A stretch of DNA of 11,413 nucleotides. It comes from Cerioporus squamosus (taxonomy: Eukaryota; Basidiomycota; Agaricomycetes; Polyporales; Polyporaceae). A program made the translations under genes and the position numbers. The DNA is taken from positions 1 through 11,413 of the forward strand of contig JABYQS010000909.1 in NCBI GenBank assembly GCA_022592435.1, read 5' to 3'. This document shows positions 1 through 9,567 of this stretch, one piece after another. The notes under the pieces were generated by a model. That model did not search any database and had not been told where the DNA came from. It worked only from the letters and a program-made list of their open reading frames with translations. Every line of letters starts with the position of its first letter. The stretch's first letter is position 1.

Positions 1-683
1 TGCTTCTCACCTCGCGTAAGTGAGTGTCTCCTTCGCGAGCTCTGCTGCACATGTGCATCCATCAGACGGACGCTGCATGTCCGCACTGCTCGGGCTTCGA
101 GGGCTTCGAGCACCCGAGCACTGCTTCCAGGGGAGGCCTGCGCCCATCCTTACACATGTACGTACTGACCATGTATTGGGCCCGCGTTGCGTTCACCGTA
201 CGGTCTGGCGTGCTCCGTGGGACGCGCTCGTGCGTGCAGACGGGGGTGCCTTGTGCTGCATCGTGGATGCTGAACTTCTGCGCAGGGTCCTCCGGACAGC
301 ACGCTCTAGTGCGTGCCGCTCCAGTCCCACTGTTCGTATCCGGAGCCTCAGCAGACTAATGGCGAGCTCGATAGAGCCCATCATCGTCCTCGCTTGCTTG
401 ACAAATGGTTCGCTAGACAAGCAACCATGGTTTATCCTGGTTCTTGGGTCAGGATGACGTGGTATATAGATATTAGTAGCACCTGAGTAGCACTACAGTC
501 GCATGGCGATCGATTTCCCGGGGTTGGGGGTAGCGCGTTTAGTACGATTTAGATCGATCGATTGAGAGTAGTAGTACTTGCAAGTTGCGAGAAGTTCGAG
601 AGGAAGAGCGCAAGGGCGTAGGTACATAGTTTGTGCCGAAACGATGAGTAAGTACGGAGCAGGCACCACCGCCGCGTGTTGCT

Positions 684-726
684 CTGTACCAATATAAGTA
701 TCCGAAGTGAGAATGGATTGGTACAG
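684..726. repeat. 10-bp perfect inverted repeat
   Basis: CTGTACCAAT at 684-693 is mirrored by ATTGGTACAG at 717-726, with a 23-nt spacer. The left arm overlaps a CCAAT followed by ATATAAG. This could form a hairpin or be a paired protein-binding site. A match of this size is also expected by chance at an appreciable rate in 11 kb, so any function is speculative. Confidence 0.4.
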
Positions 727-729
727 TCG

Positions 730-745
730 TGAACGCGTGAACGCG
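730..745. repeat. 8-bp tandem duplication
   Basis: TGAACGCG occurs twice head to tail (730-737 and 738-745). It runs directly into the first of three GCGCATGCG copies at 743-751. It is a short local duplication with no assigned role. Confidence 0.5.
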
Positions 746-3329
746 CATGCGATGAGTGGAACCGATACTTGGCGGCGACCTTCAGAACCTATGCAGCCAC
801 ATGCGCATGGCTACTCGCTGTTGCTCGCATGAGTATAGGGTGCCGCTCGTCGGCCGACATTGGACGCGAACTCAACAGAGTCCGAGCCACCCGCGATGCA
901 TGCCCATACTTATCTGCGACGACTCGAACGGCGGCGCGAGGTTCGAAGTTAGAGAAGCAGATGCTGCGCATGCGCTCCCTACTGGCGGGTATATCCGTGC
1001 GGGGGTGTTCTGGTACTAGTAGCTCGCATACAGTTCAAAGAACGCGAAGAAGCTGGTTTATAATTACCAAAATGCCCGAACTTCTTCTTTCGGTGGGAAA
1101 TGAAACGGGGGAGGGTGATGTCATGAGTAGAGACCCGAGTCTGAGAGGCTCATCCTTGGGCATCGGGAGGATGCGCATGCGGTCGCAGTTGGCGATGCAT
1201 ATGGAACCCAGGACGATCCTCGAGCTCGTTGCGGTGTGTTCTCCCAGGGTGCTGAATGGGGCGCGACGCAATCGAGGCAGTTGACTCGGTACCGCGCACG
1301 CTGGGTGGTTGCGGCCCCAATGAGAGCGAGCGAAGTGCGGCGGCCTCTTCGCACCACCAAGTTCCGCTGGGAGTGGCATCGAATGCCAGTGGGCACGTTG
1401 CACGTTCGGACACGTATCTGCAGGTACCCATGAACGAGGCCGGTGCCGCCGCGCAGGGAGTATGGTGCACTCTCTGCGGGAAGATAGTTATGCAACCTAC
1501 CGGATCCTGTGGGTTCGCGCGTACGCAGCATGGCCGAGGGTTCTCACCTTCGCCATCGCCTTTTGGCTCGTCCGCGGTCGCTCGAGCGTTCGGGCATAAT
1601 CTCGGACGATGGGACACTGCCTTCAGGGCGCACTGTTACTGTTGCGACGGGCGGCGATAGAGCCCCGGTCGTCCAGCTGTGCGTGGACGCTGTGATCACT
1701 TTACGAGACCTGGCGACCCTGGCATGCTACGGTGCTTGTCGAATGTTACCTGCAATGGGGACATTCAGCTCGTGATGGGATCAGGCAAAGGCTCGGGGCC
1801 GGGAATTGTGCGACTGCATTGGGGGCTCTCTCACGGCGACAAGGTTCGTTCTCATGGACACTGGCGACCGAGTGTCTGAGTCTGCGCTCGCTGTCCGTGG
1901 ACGTCAGCCCTTGCGCGACGAGCGGAGAAGGACGGGCTGCCACTCGCGAGATGCACGGACGGCTGGCGAGTGTGTATGTTCTGCCTCATCGCTTCGGGCT
2001 TCGGAGGGTGGTGGAACAGCGTATTGGCGGGACGAGATGATCATGAGGAGGAGCGAGAAGAGAGTCAACATGTGATAGCGATCACACTTATAGCTGCTAA
2101 AGAACTCGGATGGATCTGAGTCCCGTATCAGCGAGTTTCTCTGCCCCCGAACACCCCACCAAGAAGATACCGGACAGGTGTGCTTACTATGTAGCCATGT
2201 AGGCGTACATGCGTTCAAAGCAATGCTTCAGTGGATGAATTCCCGTAAGAATGTCCCTAGTCCTACGCAAGTATTAGTTCCCCTGCAGTCAGCTCGTACC
2301 TGGTGGTAAGTAACGCAGGTCCACAGCCACCGATGCCACCAAAAGAGAAAACTTTCGGAGCAGGGAGACAGGTACTCCGCGCATTGAACCTCCTCTACTC
2401 GTTCCTCATGCTATCAATCTCCCTGAGTATAACTCACGCGGCTTGCATCCTGGTGACCCATGGGTCTGAGTCTCTCATAGCGTCGAAAGCTTCAATTGGG
2501 GCGTGGAAGAGATTCGATCGGACCGGGCGCCGGATGGAGACCATCTGAGGTTAGCATGGAAAGGCGACATCTCCACGACCATCATGCGACGTCTTCCGCC
2601 GACAGAGTCTTCGGGGGTTGTACCCGGTCTTTCGCCCCTGTGAGCTCTCTTTCAGGTGAGTTGTACATAAACCAGGTCATGGAGGGTCGGCGGGCGATGA
2701 TGACACGTATTTGCGTCTTGTGCGCCAGGTCGGCATGCGCAGCTGGCGACGGCGCGCATGCTGCGACAGTACGGCCGCTGCGCTTCATGATCAGGGATCC
2801 AAACCCGCCTATGGGCAGCCCGATCGGAAGGATCTGGGAGGGAGTGCGAGAAAGGGTAGGGGCGTCCCGGGTGATTCGATTGGGCCGCCCCCTCATGCCT
2901 CCCAACACAATAAGCCCAAGGCGCCCTCGTCTCTTGTCTGCACTACGGCCAGCTTTTCGTCTCTTGCTCCTCTACCACCACCGCGATACCCAGCGCCGCC
3001 CCCCGCCTCTGCGCCGCCCACACCGCCCGCGTACGCACCCGCACGCGCGGAGACAGCCCGCATAGGTCCATAGCGCTGTATCTCGCAATCTCAGCCACCA
3101 CACACCACAGGAACGGCTGGGCTTCCTATCGAGGAACTCGCACTCGGCGCGCTGCAAGGGTGCTTTCTATCGCCGCGCGCGGTCAAGTGGGGTCTATCCC
3201 CCGAATCCGCTGACATTTCGACGTCCGGTTTACCGCGTGTGCAATTATAGTGTTTCACGACAGAGCTCTCCCATCCCTCGGAAAATGGCGAATTCTGCTA
3301 TGATAGGCAGCACCTTCCTGGTGGTACGG

Positions 3330-3363
3330 CCCTTGTTCTCTCCCTCCTTCCTCCTTGTCGCTC
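3330..3363 (+). promoter_or_regulatory. Pyrimidine-rich tract before the PX-PB1 start
   Basis: An almost uninterrupted C/T run ends at the ATG at 3364. CT-rich stretches just upstream of start codons are typical of core promoters and leaders in filamentous fungi, and they often mark the transcription start. A weak AT-rich element (ATTATAG, about 3243-3249) lies about 115 nt upstream of the ATG, but I cannot call it a TATA box with confidence. Confidence 0.45.
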
Positions 3364-6300
3364 ATGGCTCATCAGGGTGGTCCTGGCACTGGCGCACTCG
3401 GCGGCCCTCCTACCGGTCATGTACGTCCTCTATTACTCTCAGCAGGGCTCGTGTGCAACGCGTACCCGGGTGTTCTGTCGTTCCCGCCTGGCCGACCCGG
3501 AGCGCGCATTCTCTCCTCTCCACTGACGGAATGCGTCCCCGAGAAGCTCGCGTGGTCTATCACCACGAGTCCTGCTGTACGTGACGCTCTGATGCTCTCG
3601 CTGACATCTATCCTCCCAGAACTACAAGAGAGCTGTATGTCGACCCCCTCCAAAGGAGTTCGGCGTAGAGGTTCTCCCCCCAACCAAGTTTGGTACGTGC
3701 CCATGCGATGTCTTATCCTATCCCTACAGCTCAGTTCCCCTTCAGGATCTGGTCACTGCTATGGCTTGCGCATTATCCCCTTTCTTACCGACGATCAAGA
3801 TAACCGCTCCTCCCGTTCCAGCTCGTCGCATCACGAGTACGAAGTATGGAGGCGGTGGGAGGATTGCGTGTGGTTCCAGGAGATCCTCGAGACAGAGTAT
3901 GCCCTCATGGCGCGTCAGAAACGCGCGCGACTAGCGGCAGGGAAGGGCGTAAAGAAGAACGGTGTCTACATCCAATCCGACCAGGCGGCGTCCTTCGAAT
4001 CACTCCCTCCTGGCCCCGACGCGAACAGCGTCGCCAAGGATATCCACGAGATTATCCCCCGACTGAACAAGAAGGCAACTCTCTTCCGGGCCAGCCAGGC
4101 TACCATCGAACAGCGCGGTCGCGAGTTCGAGGCCCTTATTCTAGCGCTTTTCCAAGACGACGTCCCTATGCTCGTCAAAGAGCTGCGCGAAACGCGATTA
4201 GTGCGCGACTTCTTCGGGTACTGGCGACGGGACCTCGACCACGATCGGAAACGTCAGTCTCTGTCTGGGGGCAAGCAGACAGCCAGCGCGCGTCACTCCG
4301 TCGCGAGCAGCGCGTTCTCCATGTATTTCTCCGCCTCCAGTATCTCCTTGCACCCTCCTTCAAACGCATTCGCCGACCTTCCGCCGAGCCCTGCCCTGTC
4401 GAACTTCCCGCCATCCAATCCCCACGACTCATCTCGCCGCAACTCCACACAGCCAGAGGAAAGACGGCGTTCAACCGGACGAGCGCCCGCCAACTACGCG
4501 ACATCCGACTCTTCTGCGTCTACTGCGAGCCTTGTCAGCACCTCACGCGGCCCACCATCGCATCCGCCATCTGCTCCTCCACAAGATATGACCTTCTATG
4601 TCTCGGACCGCGGGTCATTGGCGCTCACCATCGTCGACGATTCCGACGAACGCGCCGAGTTCATCAACTCTCCCCTCTCCGCACCCGCGCGCGTGCAACC
4701 ACACACATGGACAGAGGACGCCGACCGCCCATTCCAATCCACACAAGAGGAGATCCTTCTGGCCGATGCCGCGGCTGGCAAGCTCCGGCAAGATGCCGCC
4801 CCCGGACCCGGCGAATTCCACCCCGGCCTCCAGGCTCTCCCAGAGGATAGCGAGCTCGTTCCCGCCCCAGCGACCAACGGCCCGCAGCACAGCGACATCG
4901 AGGGGGTCCCACGCGTGCCGCTGAGGAGGCCGCGCAACAACTCATGTCCCGACAGGTCGAACAGGCAGTGTCTGTTCATTGCTGCGGATGGCCCGAAGAG
5001 CGCGAACCCTGTTGTGAATGTGTCTGGGCTCAATGGCCCGCCGCTCAACGCGGACACGCTCCGCATCCCGCCACGACGCGACACCAACAAGGAGCCACGA
5101 ACACCGACAAACTCTTCGTCGTCTCGCACGTCGTCCGTTGCGTTATCCAGCTTCTCGAACTTCACGGGCGACGACGCTTCCCGTCGCTCATCGTGGCGGA
5201 CGTCTATGGCGTCGGAGACGAGTTACACACACTCGTTCGCTAGCAGCTTCGCGAATGGGTCCTGTGCGGACTTCGACAGGCAGTCCAGGCACTCATTTGC
5301 GACGAGCTTCGCCAATGGCTCATGTGCGGACTTCGAGCGGGGACGAAACCCTCGTCACTCGATTTCTTCCGTCTACTCTGTCGTCTCTTCGAACGGCAGA
5401 CAGACAGCGCTTGCTCACCGAGACTCGATGACGACCCTCAACTCTCTGCTATCGGATCTTTCCATCGACTCCGGGTACCTGCACAGGAGCCTAACGCCGC
5501 CTCCGAACGGAACTTTGAGAAGATCTCTTTCCGCTGGAAGCAGGCGTCCACCAAGCATCATGGCAGCCCTTGGTGGCCAAGAGGACTGGTACGACCAGCA
5601 GGAGGAATTTATCGACGCGTACTTCTACGGTGAGTATCATGTTGCCCGTTATCTACACGCGGCATTGCAGGCCCTCTTTCCGCCGCGGATCTGAGTTTCA
5701 AGCCAATCTCCCCGTGTTTCCATCCATCACTGCTTGAGCATGACGTTTAGCTGACTTTGACGTTGTGCCTGGCTTACCAGATCCTGGCATGCACTCAACG
5801 ATGCCACCCATGCGGTTCGAAGAGCCGCCCCGGACGCCCCCACCACCACCGCAGCGCGAGCCCGCAGTGCTCGGTCAGCCGTTCAACAAGGAAGTGTGCA
5901 CGCCCGACCGCTTCCCCAAGCCCTTCCAGAACAGGCCCCCAGGGCAGTTCCACCTCCCCTGGTCCCCGCCCTCCACGCCAGGAGCAGAACGCTCGGAGCC
6001 GACGTACCCCATTCCTCCTCGCACCCCTCCTCCTGTGCGCCCAAGCACGAGCGGCAGTACGACAGGGTTCGCCGCCTCGCCGCCGAGCAGCCCAACGACG
6101 GCGACGGAGAGCCTGACAGTCAAGGCCATCCTGCAGGACAGCATCGTCCTCCTGCGCATCCCGCGCAGCGCCCCCTTGCAGGAGGTGCGCGCACGCATCC
6201 GGGACAAGTTCGCGGTCCAGGAGGGCGTGCAGCTGTCGAGTGCGTTCGTGATCGGGTGGGCGCCGTCCGCGACGCAGCCGTCGGGCGTCGCGGCGCTGTC

Positions 6301-6460
6301 GGTGCGCGGCCGGCCGCGCTCGAACTCGGCGTCGAGCGTGGGCACGCTGAACCCGCAGAGCCTGCGGTACGTGTATGGGGAGCAGGAGTGGCGCGCGGCG
6401 GTCGCTGCGTGCGCGGGCGGGAAGATGACGATCCGGTTGTTCAACGCGCAGCCCATCTAG
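3364..6460 (+). CDS. PX and PB1 domain adaptor protein (spliced)
   Basis: Likely a phosphoinositide-binding scaffold that also joins a partner through its PB1 domain. Proposed exons are 3364-3420, 3620-3692, 3746-5629 and 5751-6460, about 907 residues. The PX domain spans about 31-206: a first strand FGVEVL, the conserved basic motif VWRRWED (Arg79/Arg80, the usual phosphoinositide-binding position), IIPRL, and a closing helix ending FFGYWRRD. About 210-785 is Ser/Pro/Thr-rich and probably disordered. The last 117 residues form a PB1 domain starting SLTVKAIL, with the first-strand lysine of lysine-type PB1 domains and no clear acidic OPCA motif. There is no SH3 domain, unlike Bem1. The start is chosen from the CT-rich leader and ATGG context. 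The 53-nt intron 3693-3745 is required to bring the first PX strand into frame. Two points are open. First, 3421-3576 may be an extra 52-codon exon followed by a 43-nt intron (3577-3619). Second, the last acceptor may be 5780 rather than 5750. Family and domains are fairly sure; the partner and pathway are inferred. Confidence 0.8.
5230..5349 (+). repeat. 60-bp in-frame tandem duplication in the PX-PB1 linker
   Basis: Two adjacent 60-bp units (5230-5289 and 5290-5349) each encode 20 residues beginning HSFA and containing SSFANGSCADF or TSFANGSCADF. The first about 47 bp are nearly identical, with a few synonymous or conservative changes; the ends diverge (DRQSR versus ERGRN). A further RHS follows at about 5350. 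The unit length is a multiple of three, so the frame is kept. The repeat lies in the disordered Ser-rich linker. Confidence 0.85.
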
Positions 6461-7137
6461 TCTGTCCATCGTTGGACGGATGGGTTCCCGCGCGTAAGTT
6501 ATTCCTTTCGTGCGTTCGTGAAGACTCTCTGTTCGTCTGCGTTCGTTCTTGTGTCATAGTTTTGGCCTTGATGAGCCTGCCACACACGCTATCCGACCCC
6601 CCCTCCCCACTTCTGCGACATCCCGGATGTTTCATGTCGTTATTTCCCTATACCCTTTGCTGCTCTTTCGAGCTTCACGACGCGACACGACCACACCCTA
6701 TGTCCTATCTATCCCTGCTTTCGCTCCCGACGCTGTTGTTTGTACAGTTGTACCTCTTGTACTACTCCCCCGTTCTTGGTAGGCCGATACTGGCCGCTGT
6801 TCGTCCCTTCGTTGTATATCGGGTTGCTATCTCGGCGCAGGCGGCTTTCTTTCGTCCTTCATCTCTCGTCCTTGCGCTCACTCTCCTTCCGCTAATTATC
6901 CTGGATATGTTAACGCAAAAGTACAGCGTATATAGTTATAGAGGCCTGTTGTAGGGTAGCAGAGAACAAACAGAAGAAGATCCATTCACTTCACCACTGG
7001 CCATCTTCGTCTCCCACACACACCAAGAAGAGCATGGAACTCGAAAGCGGGATTCCGCACGACGACGGCATGACCGCAGACATGTAGTCCGTGTTCGTCA
7101 CCACCATATGTACACCGAAGCGATCATGATATGCATG
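6461..7137. other. Convergent intergenic region, 3' ends of both genes
   Basis: This lies between the TAG of the PX-PB1 gene and the stop of the ARP10 gene on the other strand, so it should hold both 3' untranslated regions and polyadenylation sites. It is pyrimidine-rich at about 6590-6770 and AT-richer at about 6893-6945, where (+) transcripts may end. No canonical AATAAA signal stands out. A 17-codon ATG frame at 7034-7087 has no support. Confidence 0.6.
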
Positions 7138-9265
7138 CTAGCCAGCGACTTGCACAGAAGGCGACGTCGCCGCCGCACCCGGGGGACGAGGGGCCGGAGG
7201 CGCACCAACGGGCAGAGGTGTCCTCGTCCAGTCGGGCAGGATGTTCTTCGCAGGGGACGACCGCGCCCCTGCCCCTCCTGGCCGCGGCGGCGACGAGTCC
7301 ATCGGGACGTCCTCGTCGGGCTGCGCCTCCGCCTCGTCCCACTTCTCTCGCTGCACTTCGACTCCGCCAGTCTTGAGCGCACTGAAGACGAGTCAACGAC
7401 GGAATCGATGGTTGATCAGTCAGTCAAGGATCAACAACGCGCGACGGAGCAGACAGACGGACGTACCCGGCGAGCGACCCCCCGACCCACGCCATCATCG
7501 CTGCGGTGAACGCAGGTGCCTTCCCGGCGTTCGCAGCGGCACTTGCACTTGCAGGAGGCGGCGGCGCGGGGTTGTTCAGGATCGCGAAGTATGGTAGGAG
7601 CGGCCGCAGCGCTGCATAACGGTCGTATACAGCCGGCCGCGGCTTCCCCGCGCGCGAGGGCGCTGCAGACGATGAGGTAGAGTTAGACGTCTGTGAGACT
7701 GCACGGGTGAGCTCCGCCTGCAGCCGGGGTATGAAGCCCGGCAGCATCGGTGTGCCTCCGATAACAAGTATCGAGGACGCGAGTGTTTTCCGGAGGTCGA
7801 CAGGGACCTGGAAATCTGGGTGAGACTGGGGTTACTGGCGGATGTGAGAGCTTGCTCGCGTACCTTCAGCAGCGTGTCGAGGATTACTTCTGCCACACTG
7901 CTCTCGTCCACATCCCCGCCCTCGAACAACACCTCCGCTGCCCGTTCGCGAATCCATCCTGGGATGATCAGGGTCCCTCTCCCGGTGCCAGTCTGCTGCG
8001 ACGGGGGGGGATCGACTCGCATGTGAATGTCCGTTGCGGTAGAATGTCGGCTGTACATCGTCGCCAAAGCCTGGACGCCGCTCTCTGCTGATTGTCCGTG
8101 CTCCATGCCCGCGAGCTGAGAGTGTGACACGACGGAGTAGCTCGACGACGCCGCGTGCTGCGAGGAGAAGTTGCTGTCGATGTCTGCCGACACGCGCGAG
8201 AACTCGGACTCGGACATTGCGGGATCGCTCGGGGGAAGATCCAGGTCGTCACCGGGGCCAGGGGACATCAGGTGGGACGGGTTGTCCGTGTCAAGGGGGT
8301 CGCCGACGAAACATATTCGCGTCTTGATTTCGTCGATGACTTTCTCCGTCAGGACATCTTGGGGGACGCGCGTGGAGCGCGTCGCGGCGGGGATGTTCAT
8401 GGTCGCACTGAGAGACGTTGCTGGAGGGATATACGTCCCGAACATCAGTAACAACGCCTTTATGTGGGTTGAAAGGCGTGCTCCAGCAAGTGGAGTGGTG
8501 CGGAGGTGGGGGTACAGCGGTCTGAAGGAGAATATCTGGGAGACTATGTGTGTATGCGCGTTCCGAACGTTACATGGACATGCGTACCGGCAGGACTGTG
8601 GACTCCAGATGACCGCAATCCAGAACAAGACCGGTCACGCGCCCTGCTGCCAGCAAGGCAAGCAGATGACTTGAGGCGAAGGAAATTGAAGGAACCTGTG
8701 CCAGTGCCGGTCAGGATGTGACCAGAAGTGAGAGCGGTAGTGCAGCGCACATACCTGCAGGTTGTTGAAGAGTATGCGTGCCATGATCTCTTTGATGTGA
8801 AGAGGCAGCAGCGGGTGCTCGACCAGTATAACTTTGCGCGACTTGGGATCGGTCAAGAGAGAACTTCAATCACAATGAGGGGGACAGCCTGAGGAACGTA
8901 TGTCGAACGTACTTGTGGAATACCGAGCGCAGACACGCTTCCAACTTCGCCTCGAGCACCCGATCCTCCTCTTCCCTATCAGCTGGTTTCGACGCGCGGT
9001 TCAGTGTCCACAAGGCCTGTCCGCCCTCGCCACCGGCGCAGAACACATCTCTAGGCTTCCCTTCGCCACTGAAGCCCACTTTCCAGATGCGTGATCCGGG
9101 GTCAAGAATGATACGGTCCTCTGTGCCGTATAGCGAGTGCCTTCGCGTTGTCGGGTAGTGCGGAGAGGATTGGACTATGTGGGACGATGCAACACGGGTG
9201 GTTTGGGGTGTTGTTGTGCTCTCCTGCGCGGCGGGCCTGCGTGGTGTGGCGGGCACGGCAGACAT
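7138..9265 (-). CDS. ARP10: Actin-related protein 10 (ACTR10/Arp11), dynactin subunit
   Basis: Subunit of the pointed-end complex of dynactin, the cytoplasmic dynein activator that moves nuclei and vesicles along microtubules. Six exons, all with GT-AG introns of 49-85 nt: 9265-8913, 8863-8755, 8695-8588, 8535-7864, 7807-7467 and 7381-7138, giving 608 residues. Actin-fold landmarks: RIILDPGSRIWKVGFSGE (about 51-68, first phosphate loop region), DPKSRKVILVEHPLLP (about 123-138), GLVLDCGHLESTVLP (about 176-190, second phosphate loop) and LVIGGTPMLPGF (about 428-439, adenosine region). The end keeps the Arp10-type WVGGSLAGAL and LPDWTRTPLP. The protein is far longer than the roughly 417-residue human form. 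The excess is a Ser/Pro-rich N-terminus of about 45 residues, a Ser/Asp-rich insert of roughly 90 residues after RICFVGD, and a Pro-rich tail. The frame is intact throughout. The start ATG at 9265 lies 302 bp from the divergent NUP49 start. The assignment is firm; whether it binds or hydrolyses ATP cannot be seen. Confidence 0.92.
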
Positions 9266-9567
9266 CGCGATACGTACTCAAGAGCCTTGCGCGCTTGCCT
9301 AGGGAGTCACAAGTAACTGGCAATATGGCTAACGGCAGCAAGCTTGCCCACTGAGGCTGAGGCTGAGGGATGTAGGGAGGAGGACCAGGAGAAGTCGCGC
9401 GCAAGCAGCTGCCGCGCGACGCGTGAGTCGCGCGTCTACCGCGGTTGGTCCTGCCCTCCTCCTCCTCCTCCTCCTCCCCTCGCCACCCATCTCATCCAGT
9501 ACTTTGGCTGGTCAAGTCTGTCTCTTTCGCGCACGGAGAAAAGTTTAGAAAGTGGTAGGAATACGAG
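9266..9567. promoter_or_regulatory. Divergent promoter shared by ARP10 and NUP49
   Basis: Only 302 bp separate the two start codons, so promoters and leaders of both genes must share this stretch. It contains a CTGAGG triplet repeat (9351-9368), three GTCGCGCG/CGCGCGAC elements in alternating orientation (9394-9401, 9413-9420, 9427-9434), an ACGCGT at 9419-9424 that matches the yeast MluI cell-cycle box core, and a CCT run nearer NUP49. I see no clear TATA box. The role of any single element is inference. Confidence 0.65.
9455..9479 (+). repeat. CCT trinucleotide microsatellite
   Basis: Seven CCT units (9455-9475) followed by four C. The run lies about 90 bp upstream of the NUP49 ATG on its coding strand, where a CT-rich core promoter tract would be expected in a fungus. 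Its length is likely to vary between strains. Confidence 0.85.

Larger units (their letters stand above)
1..3363. other. Long region without a supported gene
   Basis: I see no recognisable protein, RNA gene or mobile element here. The longest open frames (about 120-190 codons, for example 2496-3065) have compositions that follow the local base content, such as Arg/Pro/His-rich runs over C-rich DNA. They show no domain I know and no chain of exons joined by good splice sites, so I treat them as chance frames in GC-rich DNA. The stretch holds several small repeats (a 9-bp tandem at 92-109, an 8-bp tandem at 730-745, three copies of GCGCATGCG between 743 and 1181) and a C-rich block at about 2975-3060. 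It may be intergenic DNA, a non-coding transcript or a remnant too decayed to recognise. The last few hundred bases must include the promoter of the downstream PX-PB1 gene. Confidence 0.55.

Noticed and set aside
935..965. GTTCGAAGT resembling a tRNA T-loop
   Set aside because: The flanking bases do not form a T-stem, and there is no acceptor stem, D-arm or anticodon arm around it.
2496..3065. 189-codon open frame upstream of the PX-PB1 gene
   Set aside because: Composition follows the C-rich DNA (Arg/Pro/His runs), no recognised domain, and no leader like that of the real gene.
4596..5165. 189-codon antisense open frame inside the PX-PB1 linker exon
   Set aside because: It is opposite a long sense frame that is continuous with the PX domain; no domain and no splice context. 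Treated as a shadow frame.
5896..6954. 352-codon open frame overlapping the PB1 exon and running about 500 nt past its stop, with a hydrophobic tail
   Set aside because: The first half is a shifted reading of the PB1-encoding exon (Arg/Ala/Gly-rich, typical of GC-rich shadows). The hydrophobic tail comes from pyrimidine-rich 3' UTR, which yields Leu/Ser/Phe in any frame.
7034..7087. 17-codon ATG frame with a good start context in the convergent intergenic region
   Set aside because: Too short, no splice donor to extend it, and it lies in the expected 3' UTR of ARP10.
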